Assembly (NCBI GenBank): GCA_037893245.1
Contig: JBAIAA010000351.1
Coordinates: 186,001-250,000 of the forward strand
DNA: 64,000 nucleotides
Reading direction: 5' to 3'
Origin: Crossaster papposus
Taxonomy: Eukaryota; Echinodermata; Asteroidea; Velatida; Solasteridae
Shown here: piece after piece, positions 43,113-55,300 of the stretch
Layout of the letters: every line of letters starts with the position of its first letter
Position numbering within the stretch: position 1 is the first letter of the stretch
Position numbers and translations under genes: made by a program
The notes under the pieces: model-generated
Database searches by the model: none
What the model was told of the DNA's origin: nothing
Seen by the model: the letters and a program-made list of their open reading frames with translations, nothing else

Positions 43113-45140
43113 CAAGGTATTATATTCCCATCGACCCAGTCCTATCGGCCTGACCTTAGCTAAGCTGGATAGAATCCAAGGTATTCATATTCCCATCGAC
43201 CCAATCCTACCGGCCTGACCTAATAGCTAAGCTGGATAGAATCCACGGTATTCATATAATAATAATAATTGGGGAGGCTAATCATCCTTACTTGCAGCTG
43301 GTGTGCTGAATTGCGAAGGATGCAAGTGACACCCAATGACTGTTCATGTGTCACGTCACATTAAAGAACCATTTTTTCAAAAGAACCTAAAAACAAATGT
43401 AAACATTGGTTTTTATGTTGATTATTTCCTAACGTTTCCAAAAATGTATAGTTTAGCAAATCTACACAAACAGTGAACGAAACTTTCAATATGTACATTA
43501 TGAACCTGACTTGGAGGCAAGGGCTTTACACACAAGCCACCCAACCAATCCTATCGGCTTGATCTGTTAGCTAAGCTTGATAGAATCCATGGTATTATAT
43601 TCCCATCGACCCAGTCCTATCGGCCTGACCTTAGCAGCTGGATAGAATCCAAGGTATTCATATTCCCATCGACCCAATCCTACCGGCCTGACCTAATAGC
43701 TAAGCTGGATAGAATCCACGGTATTCATATAATAATAATAATTGGGGAGGCTAATCATCCTTACTTGCAGCTGGTGTGCTGAATTGCGAAGGATGCAAGT
43801 GACACCCAATGACTGTTCATGTGTCACGTCACATTAAAGAACCATTTTTTCAAAAGAACCTAAAAACAAATGTAAACATTGGTTTTTATGTTGATTATTT
43901 CCTAACGTTTCCAAAAATGTATAGTTTAGCAAATCTACACAAACAGTGAACGAAACTTTCAATATGTACATTATGAACCTGACTTGGAGGCAAGGGCTTT
44001 ACACACAAGCCACCCAACCAATCCTATCGGCTTGATCTGTTAGCTAAGCTTGATAGAATCCAAGGTATTATATTCCCATCGACCCAGTCCTATCGGCCTG
44101 ACCTTAGCTAAGCTGGATAGAATCCAAGGTATTCATATTCCCATCGACCCAATCCTACCTGCCTGACCTAATAGCTAAAGTGGATAGAATCCACGGTATT
44201 CATATAATAATAATAATTGGGGAGGCTAATCATCCTTACTTGCAGCTGGTGTGCTGAATTGCGAAGGATGCAAGTGACACCCAATGACTGTTCATGTGTC
44301 ACGTCACATTAAAGAACCATTTTTTCAAAAGAACCTAAAAACAAATGTAAACATTGGTTTTTATGTTGATTATTTCCTAACGTTTCCAAAAATGTATAGT
44401 TTAGCAAATCTACACAAACAGTGAACGAAACTTTCAATATGTACATTATGAACCTGACTTGGAGGCAAGGGCTTTACACACAAGCCACCCAACCAATCCT
44501 ATCGGCTTGATCTGTTAGCTAAGCTTGATAGAATCCAAGGTATTATATTCCCATCGACCCAGTCCTATCGGCCTGACCTTAGCTAAGCTGGATAGAATCC
44601 AAGGTATTCATATTCCCATCGACCCAATCCTACCGGCCTGACCTAATAGCTAAGCTGGATAGAATCCACGGTATTCATATAATAATAATAATTGGGGAGG
44701 CTAATCATCCTTACTTGCAGCTGGTGTGCTGAATTGCGAAGGATGCAAGTGACACCCAATGACTGTTCATGTGTCACGTCACATTAAAGAACCATTTTTT
44801 CAAAAGAACCTAAAAACAAATGTAAACATTGGTTTTTATGTTGATTATTTCCTAACGTTTCCAAAAATGTATAGTTTAGCAAATCTACACAAACAGTGAA
44901 CGAAACTTTCAATATGTACATTATGAACCTGACTTGGAGGCAAGGGCTTTACACACAAGCCACCCAACCAATCCTATCGGCTTGATCTGTTAGCTAAGCT
45001 TGATAGAATCCAAGGTATTATATTCCCATCGACCCAGTCCTATCGGCCTGACCTTAGCTAAGCTGGATAGAATCCAAGGTATTCATATTCCCATCGACCC
45101 AATCCTACCGGCCTGACCTAATAGCTAAGCTGGATAGAAT

Positions 45141-47350
45141 CCACAGTATTCATATAATAATAATAATTGGGGAGGCTAATCATCCTTACTTGCAGCTGGT
45201 GTGCTGAATTGCGAAGGATGCAAGTGACACCCAATGACTGTTCATGTGTCACGTCACATTAAAGAACCATTTTTTCAAAAGAACCTAAAAACAAATGTAA
45301 ACATTGGTTTTTATGTTGATTATTTCCTAACGTTTCTAAAAATGTATAGTTTAGCAAATCTACACAAACAGTGAACGAAACTTTCAATATGTACATTATG
45401 AACCTGACTTGGAGGCAAGGGCTTTACACACAAGCCACCCAACCAATCATATCGGCTTGATCTGTTAGCTAAGCTTGATAGAATCCAAGGTATTATATTC
45501 CCATCGACCCAGTCCTATCGGCCTGACCTTAGCTAAGCTGGATAGAATCCAAGGTATTCATATTCCCATCGACCCAATCCTACCGGCCTGACCTAATAGC
45601 TAAGCTGGATAGAATCCACGGTATTCATATAATAATAATAATTGGGGAGGCTAATCATCCTTACTTGCAGCTGGTGTGCTGAATTGCGAAGGATGCAAGT
45701 GACACCCAATGACTGTTCATGTGTCACGTCACATTAAAGAACCATTTTTTCAAAAGAACCTAAAAACAAATGTAAACATTGGTTTTTATGTTGATTATTT
45801 CCTAACGTTTCCAAAAATGTATAGTTTAGCAAATCTACACAAACAGTGAACGAAACTTTCAATATGTACATTATGAACCTGACTTGGAGGCAAGGGCTTT
45901 ACACACAAGCCACCCAACCAATCCTATCGGCTTGATCTGTTAGCTAAGCTTGATAGAATCCAAGGTATTATATTCCCATCGACCCAGTCCTATCGGCCTG
46001 ACCTTAGCTAAGCTGGATAGAATCCAAGGTATTCATATTCCCATCGACCCAATCCTACCGGCCTGACCTAATAGCTAAGCTGGATAGAATCCACGGTATT
46101 CATATAATAATAATAATTGGGGAGGCTAATCATCCTTACTTGCAGCTGGTGTGCTGAATTGCGAAGGATGCAAGTGACACCCAATGACTGTTCATGTGTC
46201 ACGTCACATTAAAGAACCATTTTTTCAAAAGAACCTAAAAACAAATGTAAACATTGGTTTTTATGTTGATTATTTCCTAACGTTTCCAAAAATGTATAGT
46301 TTAGCAAATCTACACAAACAGTGAACGAAACTTTCAATATGTACATTATGAACCTGACTTGGAGGCAAGGGCTTTACACACAAGCCACCCAACCAATCCT
46401 ATCGGCTTGATCTGTTAGCTAAGCTTGATAGAATCCAAGGTATTATATTCCCATCGACCCAGTCCTATCGGCCTGACCTTAGCTAAGCTGGATAGAATCC
46501 AAGGTATTCATATTCCCATCGACCCAATCCTACCGGCCTGACCTAATAGCTAAGCTGGATAGAATCCACGGTATTCATATAATAATAATAATTGGGGAGG
46601 CTAATCATCCTTACTTGCAGCTGGTGTGCTGAATTGCGAAGGATGCAAGTGACACCCAATGACTGTTCATGTGTCACGTCACATTAAAGAACCATTTTTT
46701 CAAAAGAACCTAAAAACAAATGTAAACATTGGTTTTTATGTTGATTATTTCCTAACGTTTCCAAAAATGTATAGTTTAGCAAATCTACACAAACAGTGAA
46801 CGAAACTTTCAATATGTACATTATGAACCTGACTTGGAGGCAAGGGCTTTACACACAAGCCACCCAACCAATCCTATCGGCTTGATCTGTTAGCTAAGCT
46901 TGATAGAATCCAAGGTATTATATTCCCATCGACCCAGTCCTATCGGCCTGACCTTAGCTAAGCTGGATAGAATCCAAGGTATTCATATTCCCATCGACCC
47001 AATCCTACCGGCCTGACCTAATAGCTAAGCTGGATAGAATCCACAGTATTCATATAATAATAATAATTGGGGAGGCTAATCATCCTTACTTGCAGCTGGT
47101 GTGCTGAATTGCGAAGGATGCAAGTGACACCCAATGACTGTTCATGTGTCACGTCACATTAAAGAACCATTTTTTCAAAAGAACCTAAAAACAAATGTAA
47201 ACATTGGTTTTTATGTTGATTATTTCCTAACGTTTCCAAAAATGTATAGTTTAGCAAATCTACACAAACAGTGAACGAAACTTTCAATATGTACATTATG
47301 AACCTGACTTGGAGGCAAGGGCTTTACACACAAGCCACCCAACCAATCAT
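45141..47350 (+). repeat. 1900-bp (four-unit) higher-order period
   Basis: CCACAGTATTC at 45141 and 47041 and the variant ATCATATCGG at 45446 and 47346 are each 1900 bp apart, exactly four 475-bp units. Confidence 0.85.
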
Positions 47351-48309
47351 ATCGGCTTGATCTGTTAGCTAAGCTTGATAGAATCCAAGGTATTATATTC
47401 CCATCGACCCAGTCCTATCGGCCTGACCTTAGCTAAGCTGGATAGAATCCAAGGTATTCATATTCCCATCGACCCAATCCTACCGGCCTGACCTAATAGC
47501 TAAGCTGGATAGAATCCACGGTATTCATATAATAATAATAATTGGGGAGGCTAATCATCCTTACTTGCAGCTGGTGTGCTGAATTGCGAAGGATGCAAGT
47601 GACACCCAATGACTGTTCATGTGTCACGTCACATTAAAGAACCATTTTTTCAAAAGAACCTAAAAACAAATGTAAACATTGGTTTTTATGTTGATTATTT
47701 CCTAACGTTTCCAAAAATGTATAGTTTAGCAAATCTACACAAACAGTGAACGAAACTTTCAATATGTACATTATGAACCTGACTTGGAGGCAAGGGCTTT
47801 ACACACAAGCCACCCAACCAATCCTATCGGCTTGATCTGTTAGCTAAGCTTGATAGAATCCAAGGTATTATATTCCCATCGACCCAGTCCTATCGGCCTG
47901 ACCTTAGCTAAGCTGGATAGAATCCAAGGTATTCATATTCCCATCGACCCAATCCTACCGGCCTGACCTAATAGCTAAGCTGGATAGAATCCACGGTATT
48001 CATATAATAATAATAATTGGGGAGGCTAATCATCCTTACTTGCAGCTGGTGTGCTGAATTGCGAAGGATGCAAGTGACACCCAATGACTGTTCATGTGTC
48101 ACGTCACATTAAAGAACCATTTTTTCAAAAGAACCTAAAAACAAATGTAAACATTGGTTTTTATGTTGATTATTTCCTAACGTTTCCAAAAATGTATAGT
48201 TTAGCAAATCTACACAAACAGTGAACGAAACTTTCAATATGTACATTATGAACCTGACTTGGAGGCAAGGGCTTTACACACAAGCCACCCAACCAATCCT
48301 ATCGGCTTG

Positions 48310-48335
48310 GATTCTATCAAGCTTAGCTAACAGAT
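48310..48335 (-). repeat. 26-bp microinversion, copy 4, at the border to diverged edge units
   Basis: Identical inverted stretch in the last unit before the long, diverged edge-type units. Here the unit continues into extra subrepeats with CATAACCCCATTGACC. Confidence 0.95.
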
Positions 48336-48399
48336 CAAGGTATTATATTCCCATCGACCCAGTCCTATCGGCCTGACCTTAGCTAAGCTGGATAGAATC

Positions 48400-51300
48400 C
48401 AAGGTATTCATATCCCAATCGACCCAATCCTATCGGCCTGAGCTAATAGCTAAGCTGAATAGAATCAACGGTATTCATAACCCCATTGACCCAATCTTAT
48501 CGGCCTGACCTAATAGCTAAGCTTGATAGAATCCAAGGTATTCATAACCCTATCGACCCAATCCTACCGGCCTGACCTAATAGCTAAGCTGGATTGAATC
48601 CACGGTATTCATATAATAATAATAATAATTGGGGAGGCTAATCATCCTTACTGGCAGCTGGTGTGCTGAATTGCGAAGGATGCAAGTGACACCCAATGAC
48701 TTTTCATGTGTCATGTCACATTAAAGAACCATTTTTTTCAAAAGAACCTAAAAACAAATGTAAACATTGGTTTTTATGTTGAGTATTTCCTAACGTTTCC
48801 AAAAATGTATAGTTTAGCAAATCTACACAAACAGTGAACGAAACTTTCAATATGTACATTATGAACCTGACTTGGAGGCAAGCGCTTTACACACAAGCCA
48901 CCCAACCCAATCCTATCGGCTTGATCTGTTAGCTAAGCTTGATAGAATCCAAGGTATTATATTCCCATCGACCCAGTCCTATCGGCCTGACCTTAGCTAA
49001 CCTGGATATAATCCAAGGTATTCATATTCCCATCGACCCAATGCTACCGGCCTGACCTAATAGCTAAGCTGGATAGAATCCAAGGTATTCATATCCCAAT
49101 CGACCCAATCCTATCGGCCTGAGCTAATAGCTAAGCTGAATAGAATCAACGGTATTCATAACCCCATTGACCCAATCCTACCGGCCTGACCTAATAGCTA
49201 AGCTGGATAGAATCCACGGTATTCATATAATAATAATAATTGGGGAGGCTAATCATCCGTACTTGCAGCTGGTGTGCTGAATTGCGAAGGATGCAAGTGA
49301 CACCCAATGACTGTTCATGTGTCACGTCACATTAAAGAACCATTTTTTCAAAAGAACCTAAAAACAAATGTAAACATTGGTTTTTATGTTGATTATTTCC
49401 TAACGTTTCCAAAAATGTATAGTTTAGCAAATCTACACAAACGGTGAACGAAACTTTCAATATGTACATTATGAACCTGACTTAGAGGCAAGCGCTTTAC
49501 ACACAAGCCACCCAACCCAATTCTATCGGCTTGATCTGTTAGCTAAGCTTGATAGAATCCAAGGTATTATATTCCCATCGACCCAGTCCTATCGGCCTGA
49601 CCTTAGCTAAGCTGGATAGAATCCAAGGTATTCATATTCCCACCGACCCAATCCCACCGGCCTGACCTAATAGCTAAGCTGGATAGAATCCAAGGTATTC
49701 ATATCCCAATCGACCCAATCCTATCGGCCTGAGCTAATAGCTAAGCTGAATAGAATCAACGGTATTCATAACCCCATTGACCCAATCTTATCGGCCTGAC
49801 CTAATAGCTAAGCTTGATAGAATCCAAGGTATTCATAACCCTATCGACCCAATCCTACCGGCCTGACCTAATAGCTAAGCTGGATTGAATCCACGGTATT
49901 CATATAATAATAATAATAATTGGGGAGGCTAATCATCCTTACTGGCAGCTGGTGTGCTGAATTGCGAAGGATGCAAGTGACACCCAATGACTTTTCATGT
50001 GTCATGTCACATTAAAGAACCATTTTTTTCAAAAGAACCTAAAAACAAATGTAAACATTGGTTTTTATGTTGAGTATTTCCTAACGTTTCCAAAAATGTA
50101 TAGTTTAGCAAATCTACACAAACAGTGAACGAAACTTTCAATATGTACATTATGAACCTGACTTGGAGGCAAGCGCTTTACACACAAGCCACCCAACCCA
50201 ATCCTATCGGCTTGATCTGTTAGCTAAGCTTGATAGAATCCAAGGTATTATATTCCCATCGACCCAGTCCTATCGGCCTGACCTTAGCTAACCTGGATAT
50301 AATCCAAGGTATTCATATTCCCATCGACCCAATGCTACCGGCCTGACCTAATAGCTAAGCTGGATAGAATCCAAGGTATTCATATCCCAATCGACCCAAT
50401 CCTATCGGCCTGAGCTAATAGCTAAGCTGAATAGAATCAACGGTATTCATAACCCCATTGACCCAATCCTATCGGCCTGACCTAATAGCTAAGCTTGATA
50501 GAATCCAAGGTATTCATAACCCCATCGACCCAATCCTACCGGCCTGACCTAATAGCTAAGTTTGATAGAATCCAAGGTATTCATAACCCCATCGACCCAG
50601 TGCTACCGGCCTGACCTAATAGCTAAGCTGGATAGAATCCAAGGTATTCATATAATAATAATAATAATAATAATTGGGGAGGCTAATCATCCTTACTCGC
50701 AGCTGGTGTGCTGAATTGCGAAGGATGCAAGTGACACCCAATGACTTTTCATGTGTCACGTCACATTAAAGAACCATTTTTTTCAAAAGAACCTAAAAAC
50801 AAATGTAAACATGTATTCGCATTTTTGTATCACTGTGGAGACATGGCTTTGTTCTCGTGTACAAAATGGTTAGAAAGTCGAGCACGTTTTTCAAAATGCT
50901 CCCATTTTAACCATATTTTTTTTCCTGGGTTGAAATTTCGACCCAATATACCCTATATTATACCCATACCCAAACAGTAACCCTAACCCACATCCTAATC
51001 CTAGTTTTTGAGTAATTTAAGTAAAATCCAAAAATCTAATTAGTGAAATTCCCAGTGGAGACCTATTCATCTATAGAAATTTACCCTCTGGAGACGTTTT
51101 GTCTTCATTGTACACATTGTGTTCATGTCTCCAGAGGGTACCGTATTTCGCACCATTGGTTTTTATGTTGAGTATTTCCTAACGTTTCCAAAAATGTATA
51201 GTTTAGCAAATCTACACAAACGGTGAACGAAACTTTCAATATGTACATTATGAACCTGACTTAGAGGCAAGCGCTTTACACACAAGCAACCCAATACTAT

Positions 51301-52110
51301 CGGCTTGATCTGTTGGCTAAGCTTGATAGAATCCAAGGTATTATATTCCCATCGACCCAGTCCTATCGGCCTGACCTTAGCTAAGCTGGATAGAATCCAA
51401 GGTATTCATATTCCCATCGACCCAATCCTACCGGCCTGACCTAATAGCTAAGCTGGATAGAATCCAAGGTATTCATATCCCAATCGACCCAATCCTATCG
51501 GCCTGAGCTAATAGCTAAGCTGAATAGAATCAACGGTATTCATAACCCCATGGACCCAATCCTATCGGCCTGACCTAATAGCTAAGCTTGATAGAATCCA
51601 AGGTATTCATATAATAATAATAATAATAATAATTGGGGAGGCTAATCATCCTTACTCGCAGCTGGTGTGCTGAATTGCGAAGGATGCAAGTGACACCCAA
51701 TGACTTTTCATGTGTCACGTCACATTAAAGAACCATTTTTTCAAAAGAACCTTAAAACAAATGTAAACATTGGTTTTTATGTTGAGTATTTCCTAACGTT
51801 TCCAAAAATGTATAGTTTAGCAAATCTACACAAACAGTGAACGAAACTTTCAATATGTACATTATGAACCTGACTTGGAGGCAAGCGCTTTACACACAAG
51901 CCACCCAACCCAATCCCATCGGCTTGATCTGTTAGCTAAGCTTGATAGAATCCAAGGTATTATATTCCCATCGACCCAGTCCTATCGGCCTGACCTTAGC
52001 TAAGCTGGATAGAATCCAAGGTATTTATATTCCCATCGACCCAATCCTATCGGCTTGATCTGTTAGCTGAGCTTGATAGAATCCAAGGTATTCTTATTCC
52101 AATCGACCCA
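48400..52110 (+). repeat. Right-edge satellite units: longer, more diverged, 1291-bp period
   Basis: Units here carry extra subrepeats, longer ATA tracts, a seven-T run, GTTGAGTATTTCC, AAGCGCTTTACAC and CCCAACCCAATCC. GGATTGAATCC at 48591 and 49882, and ATGCTACCGG at 49041 and 50332, are 1291 bp apart. One unit is interrupted by a separate element (50813-51153). The last unit is truncated: subrepeats run to ATTCCAATCGACCCA at about 52110 and then stop. Satellite edges usually escape homogenisation, so these may be closest to the ancestral form. Confidence 0.85.
50813..51153. mobile_element. 341-bp inverted-repeat element inserted in a satellite unit
   Basis: The unit is broken between AAATGTAAACAT and TGGTTTTTATG, so the empty site is known from the other units. 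The inserted DNA is flanked by CAT on both sides (50810-50812 and 51154-51156), a likely 3-bp target duplication. Its ends are imperfect inverted repeats that converge on TGGAGACATG. Inside lies a perfect 13-bp inverted pair, ACCCTCTGGAGAC and GTCTCCAGAGGGT. It also holds AGTAACCCTAACCC. No protein-coding potential is seen. The features fit a miniature DNA transposon of unassigned family. Confidence 0.8.
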
Positions 52111-52255
52111 AGTCATTCAGTCGTAAAGTCAAGTCACTCTTATTTCATTATTCAAATGAACTTGTGACAAAACAATTCAGAGATGAAACTTCAGATATCA
52201 ATCGGAAATTTAAAGCAGGAATTTAAAAAAAAAAAATTGCTGTATTTTATTGCAG
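52111..52255 (+). other. Array-flanking DNA with a polypyrimidine-poor splice acceptor
   Basis: Unique sequence between the end of the satellite and the first candidate exon. It includes an A-run at about 52226-52236 and ends in TATTTTATTGCAG, a plausible 3' splice site. No other feature is visible. Confidence 0.5.
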
Positions 52256-52372
52256 AGATCAAGAAAAGAAACCTGTCTCCCAACACAAGATGAGAAGAGC
52301 TAAATCATTGGAAGTGTTTTCCGTCGAAACACTCTTTGAAGACCTCGGGATTGACTCCGACACTGTTCATAA
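52256..52372 (+). CDS. Candidate upstream exon
   Basis: Acceptor TTATTGCAG and donor AA|GTGAAG enclose one open frame of 38 codons (1 nt before, 2 nt after), reading DQEKKPVSQHKMRRAKSLEV and onward to GIDSDTVH. The other two frames are closed. A Met at 52290-52292 could be a start. The donor leaves two bases, whereas the exon at 53454 starts on a codon boundary, and joining them directly hits TAG. Either a small exon between was missed, or this exon is not part of the gene. It starts only 145 bp after the satellite ends. Confidence 0.4.
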
Positions 52373-55300
52373 GTGAAGACCAAGCCTGGAATTTGACCCC
52401 AAACTTGTAAGTTCATAGACAAGTTATTCTTTACTCCCGCACAAAAAATTGCTTAACCCTAACCCTCCAGGGTATTTTGGCTAGACAGCCTCCTACACGC
52501 AGCAAATTGCAGCTACGGTCCAAATAACATGGTAGTTACAGTGCAGAAACATCCATCAGGTCAAAAATCTTAAGGTCAAAATGCCCTAGAGTCACTGGTC
52601 ACTGAACGCAGCCGATTCATCATTGGCATTGTTCAATGGGGACTAGCTCTCAATAGTCTTAGACTGTGGTATTAATACACTGTCGACAGCAGAATGTATC
52701 AAAGTGCACTAGATTTTATTTTGTTGATGCATTGTGCTGCGTGTAGCAGGGATAGGGTTAAGCAGAAAAAAACTTGCTTAGTAAAAACCAACTTACCAGC
52801 CACAACTCTACATGATGTATATTGTTTGTTATTTTGCATTTTGTTTGTTTGTTGATTGGTATTTGTTGTTAGCTTGCATACATGTAACAGTTACATGGAA
52901 TTTTGGCTAGTAATTTGATTTTATAAATAAGCAAGGTTTTTTGTGCTTCAGCAGCTCGATGAAATCGGCCCCTGGTCTTAGAAAATTCATAAAACATATT
53001 GGAAATTATACAAAATAAAGGAATTGGTTTTTGTTATACATGTAGTTAAATATATTTGTACACAGTTTGCCTTTTTTAAATTTATTTTTTAAACTAATAT
53101 CCGTTGCCAACATTTGTTGTAGGTGGAGATCTTATAATTATTTGCATTTAGAAATTACTGTCACTCAAGTGATTTTGACGTTACAAAACATTTCCTGTAA
53201 AATTCACTGGAATTAAAATGTGTTTATTTTTCACGAATTCACAGCACGAAAACTCTGAATCCCCTGATGTCACAAATTTGCATTCGCTTTCGCACCGAAT
53301 ATGAAGCGAATATGAATTAGGAAAAAAGGGCCAAAGGAGTAATTTTTATTTGTTGACAATTGTTGACAGTAGATTGTCCCAAAGTCAGAAGGGCCAATAT
53401 CCACTGTAAAAGTATGTCGTCATAACATCAGCCGTCGCTGACTTCCTCCGCAGCTAGAGAAACCAAAGACGACCGAAGATGATGTCTCCAAATCCAAGGA
53501 CTCCCGAGAGTACTTCCAGCAGGATCTAAAGATGCTGTCCAGCTATCGATCAGCTAGAGAGGAAGGGAAGGAGGAGCAGTTAGCTGAGGAGGAAGACCTA
53601 CCACCTCTCTTACAGGTAAGGGTGGGGTCAAATTTGATAGCGCAACTGCAGCTGAAAATCAAACCCCCATACTCTACATCTGTATTTCACCCCTACTCCT
53701 CACCTCCATTCCCCACTTGGCAGATACCGGCAGTATATCAGTTTTCCTTGTTATTGTAACGAAACCCACTTGGGATCCGCCAGTGGACAACCAAACTCAC
53801 AACAACAATGAACGATGAAACAAATTCTACTTCTTAAAGCCACGTCTTTTAATTATTATATACAATTTAGGCAGTATGGATTCAGTTTGAGCAGCAATGA
53901 AAACAAATATATAATTGCGTGGCATGTTATCCATGCTGGATAACACGCAAAGCCCCTCCAAAATGAATACAACCTAACGCTACTAAAAACTTATACAATC
54001 CTACAATACAATAAACAAGTACGGCTGAAAAGGGGGGCATGGGCACATACCTGCATGTAAATTAAACTTACATGTACGACACATGAGGCCGGCAACCAAA
54101 GACGAAATAAAATCTAAAACTCAGAGAGACACAGCTAGCTTTACCTTACATACGCACTGTGGACATTCCTTTGTCTTCGTGTAGTTAACAAACTTTGACT
54201 AAATACTCATTTTTCTCGCTTCCCCAAAACAAATTTACCCTCAAATTTGGATTATGGGCCTCTCAGCTGTCCCTTCTATCTTTTCTATATATAACCCTAA
54301 CCCTATATATAAATATAACCTCTAGCGCTCTTTTTCGGAAACTGAAAAACGGATTGTGGACGTGTGCAAGTCCACACACCGTAACCTCTTCCCGCATCGT
54401 GTGGACCTATATTGTTCGGAGGTCCACAGTGCGTATGCAAGACTAACTCATACACACACGTGTCTCTCCTACAGCACCTAGTCACAAGTCCTCCATGATA
54501 AGTATTGTGACACAGTTTATATACTGACTAGCCCTGTTGACTACAAAGGAAAGTCAGGTGAGGCAAATCTACAGGTAAGTGTATTGTTCGAGTACTTTGC
54601 ATAAAATTAGCTTAAGAATTGGGTTAATTCTATTAAGGATTACAAGCAACAATTGTATTTTGGCCAGTCCAGGCCAGTAAAAAAACAAACAAAGGCGAGT
54701 TAGCTGGTAAAAGAACAATCAGCTTGCGCTATACAAAAAAAAGGAATTTCTAGCACATTGTATAATTTACATGTACATACACAAACCTTGTTTCGTTACA
54801 TTATTATTGATTATATAACTGACATACAGATCCTTGTCATTTTATTGGTTGAACTCGCATCACCTGACATTCATTATTGCTCCCATTCACGCCGGGGCTC
54901 AAAAAGTCCCATTTGCCCATACTATTCAACAGCTAGGATCATTCATTCTTGTTCTCACTAATTTTGAACAGCAGAGTGCCGCACACCAAAACCCGGGAAG
55001 AAGGTTAATATTTTCCAAGGAGAACAAAACACAGCGCTCCTTAAAAATTCCACAGGAGAAGTAATTTCTTCAGTTTGATTTGTAACGCGAACCGGAACGC
55101 GTCCGTTGATTTTGTGTCATGGAAAAATCTATACTACAGTACTAATTAAGGTACTGTTTTTTTACGTACACTTGCGGTATACTCACGCAGTATGTGTGCC
55201 GCGTCAGCCATGCGCGCCAATGTATGCGTTAGCTATAGCTAGCTGGCCATGAACATCACGAATAAACACTGTATGTACAGGAATGACACGATCCTATCTC

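Larger units (their letters stand above)
21226..45151 (+). repeat. Long-range duplication within the array, offset about 15-16.5 kb
   Basis: Rare markers recur at a slowly changing offset. TGATTATTTTCTAACG with CAAACACTGAACG at 21226 pairs with 37721, and TTAGCAGCTGG at 23813 with 40308 (offset 16495). TTAGCAGCTGG at 24761, AATCCTACCTGCC at 25281, ATCATATCGG at 26576 and TCGCGTCAC at 26854 pair with 40308, 40828, 42123 and 42401 (offset 15547). AATCCTACCTGCC at 29081 and CCACAGTATTC at 30071 pair with 44151 and 45141 (offset 15070). A block of about 9 kb was duplicated, then gained or lost whole units. Confidence 0.85.
1..52110 (+). repeat. Giant tandem satellite array, 475-bp unit, about 106 units
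   Basis: Head-to-tail array in a single orientation. Successive units begin with CATGTGTCACGTCACATT at 1, 476, 951, 1427, 1902 and so on to 51709, and I count 106 starts. Most units are exactly 475 bp and nearly identical, commonly with zero to three substitutions each. The array is open at the left window edge and stops at about 52110, where unit-like sequence gives way to unrelated DNA. All frames carry stops in every unit, so I see no protein. No centromere-protein box or known satellite family is recognised. It could be a pericentromeric or subtelomeric block, or an expanded minisatellite inside an intron or between genes. The near identity implies recent or continuing homogenisation by unequal exchange, or amplification. 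Confidence 0.97.

Noticed and set aside
50741-50980. A 79-codon open frame across the satellite and the 341-bp insertion
   Set aside because: It starts in satellite sequence and runs into the inserted element, so it is a chance frame created by the insertion.
1-52110. A CRISPR array
   Set aside because: The repeats are 475 bp and contiguous, with no short repeat and unique spacer pattern, in a eukaryotic context.
53341-53422. A small exon ending AAAA|GTATGT that could link 52256-52372 to 53454
   Set aside because: The donor is good, but every acceptor choice gives a stop or the wrong phase.
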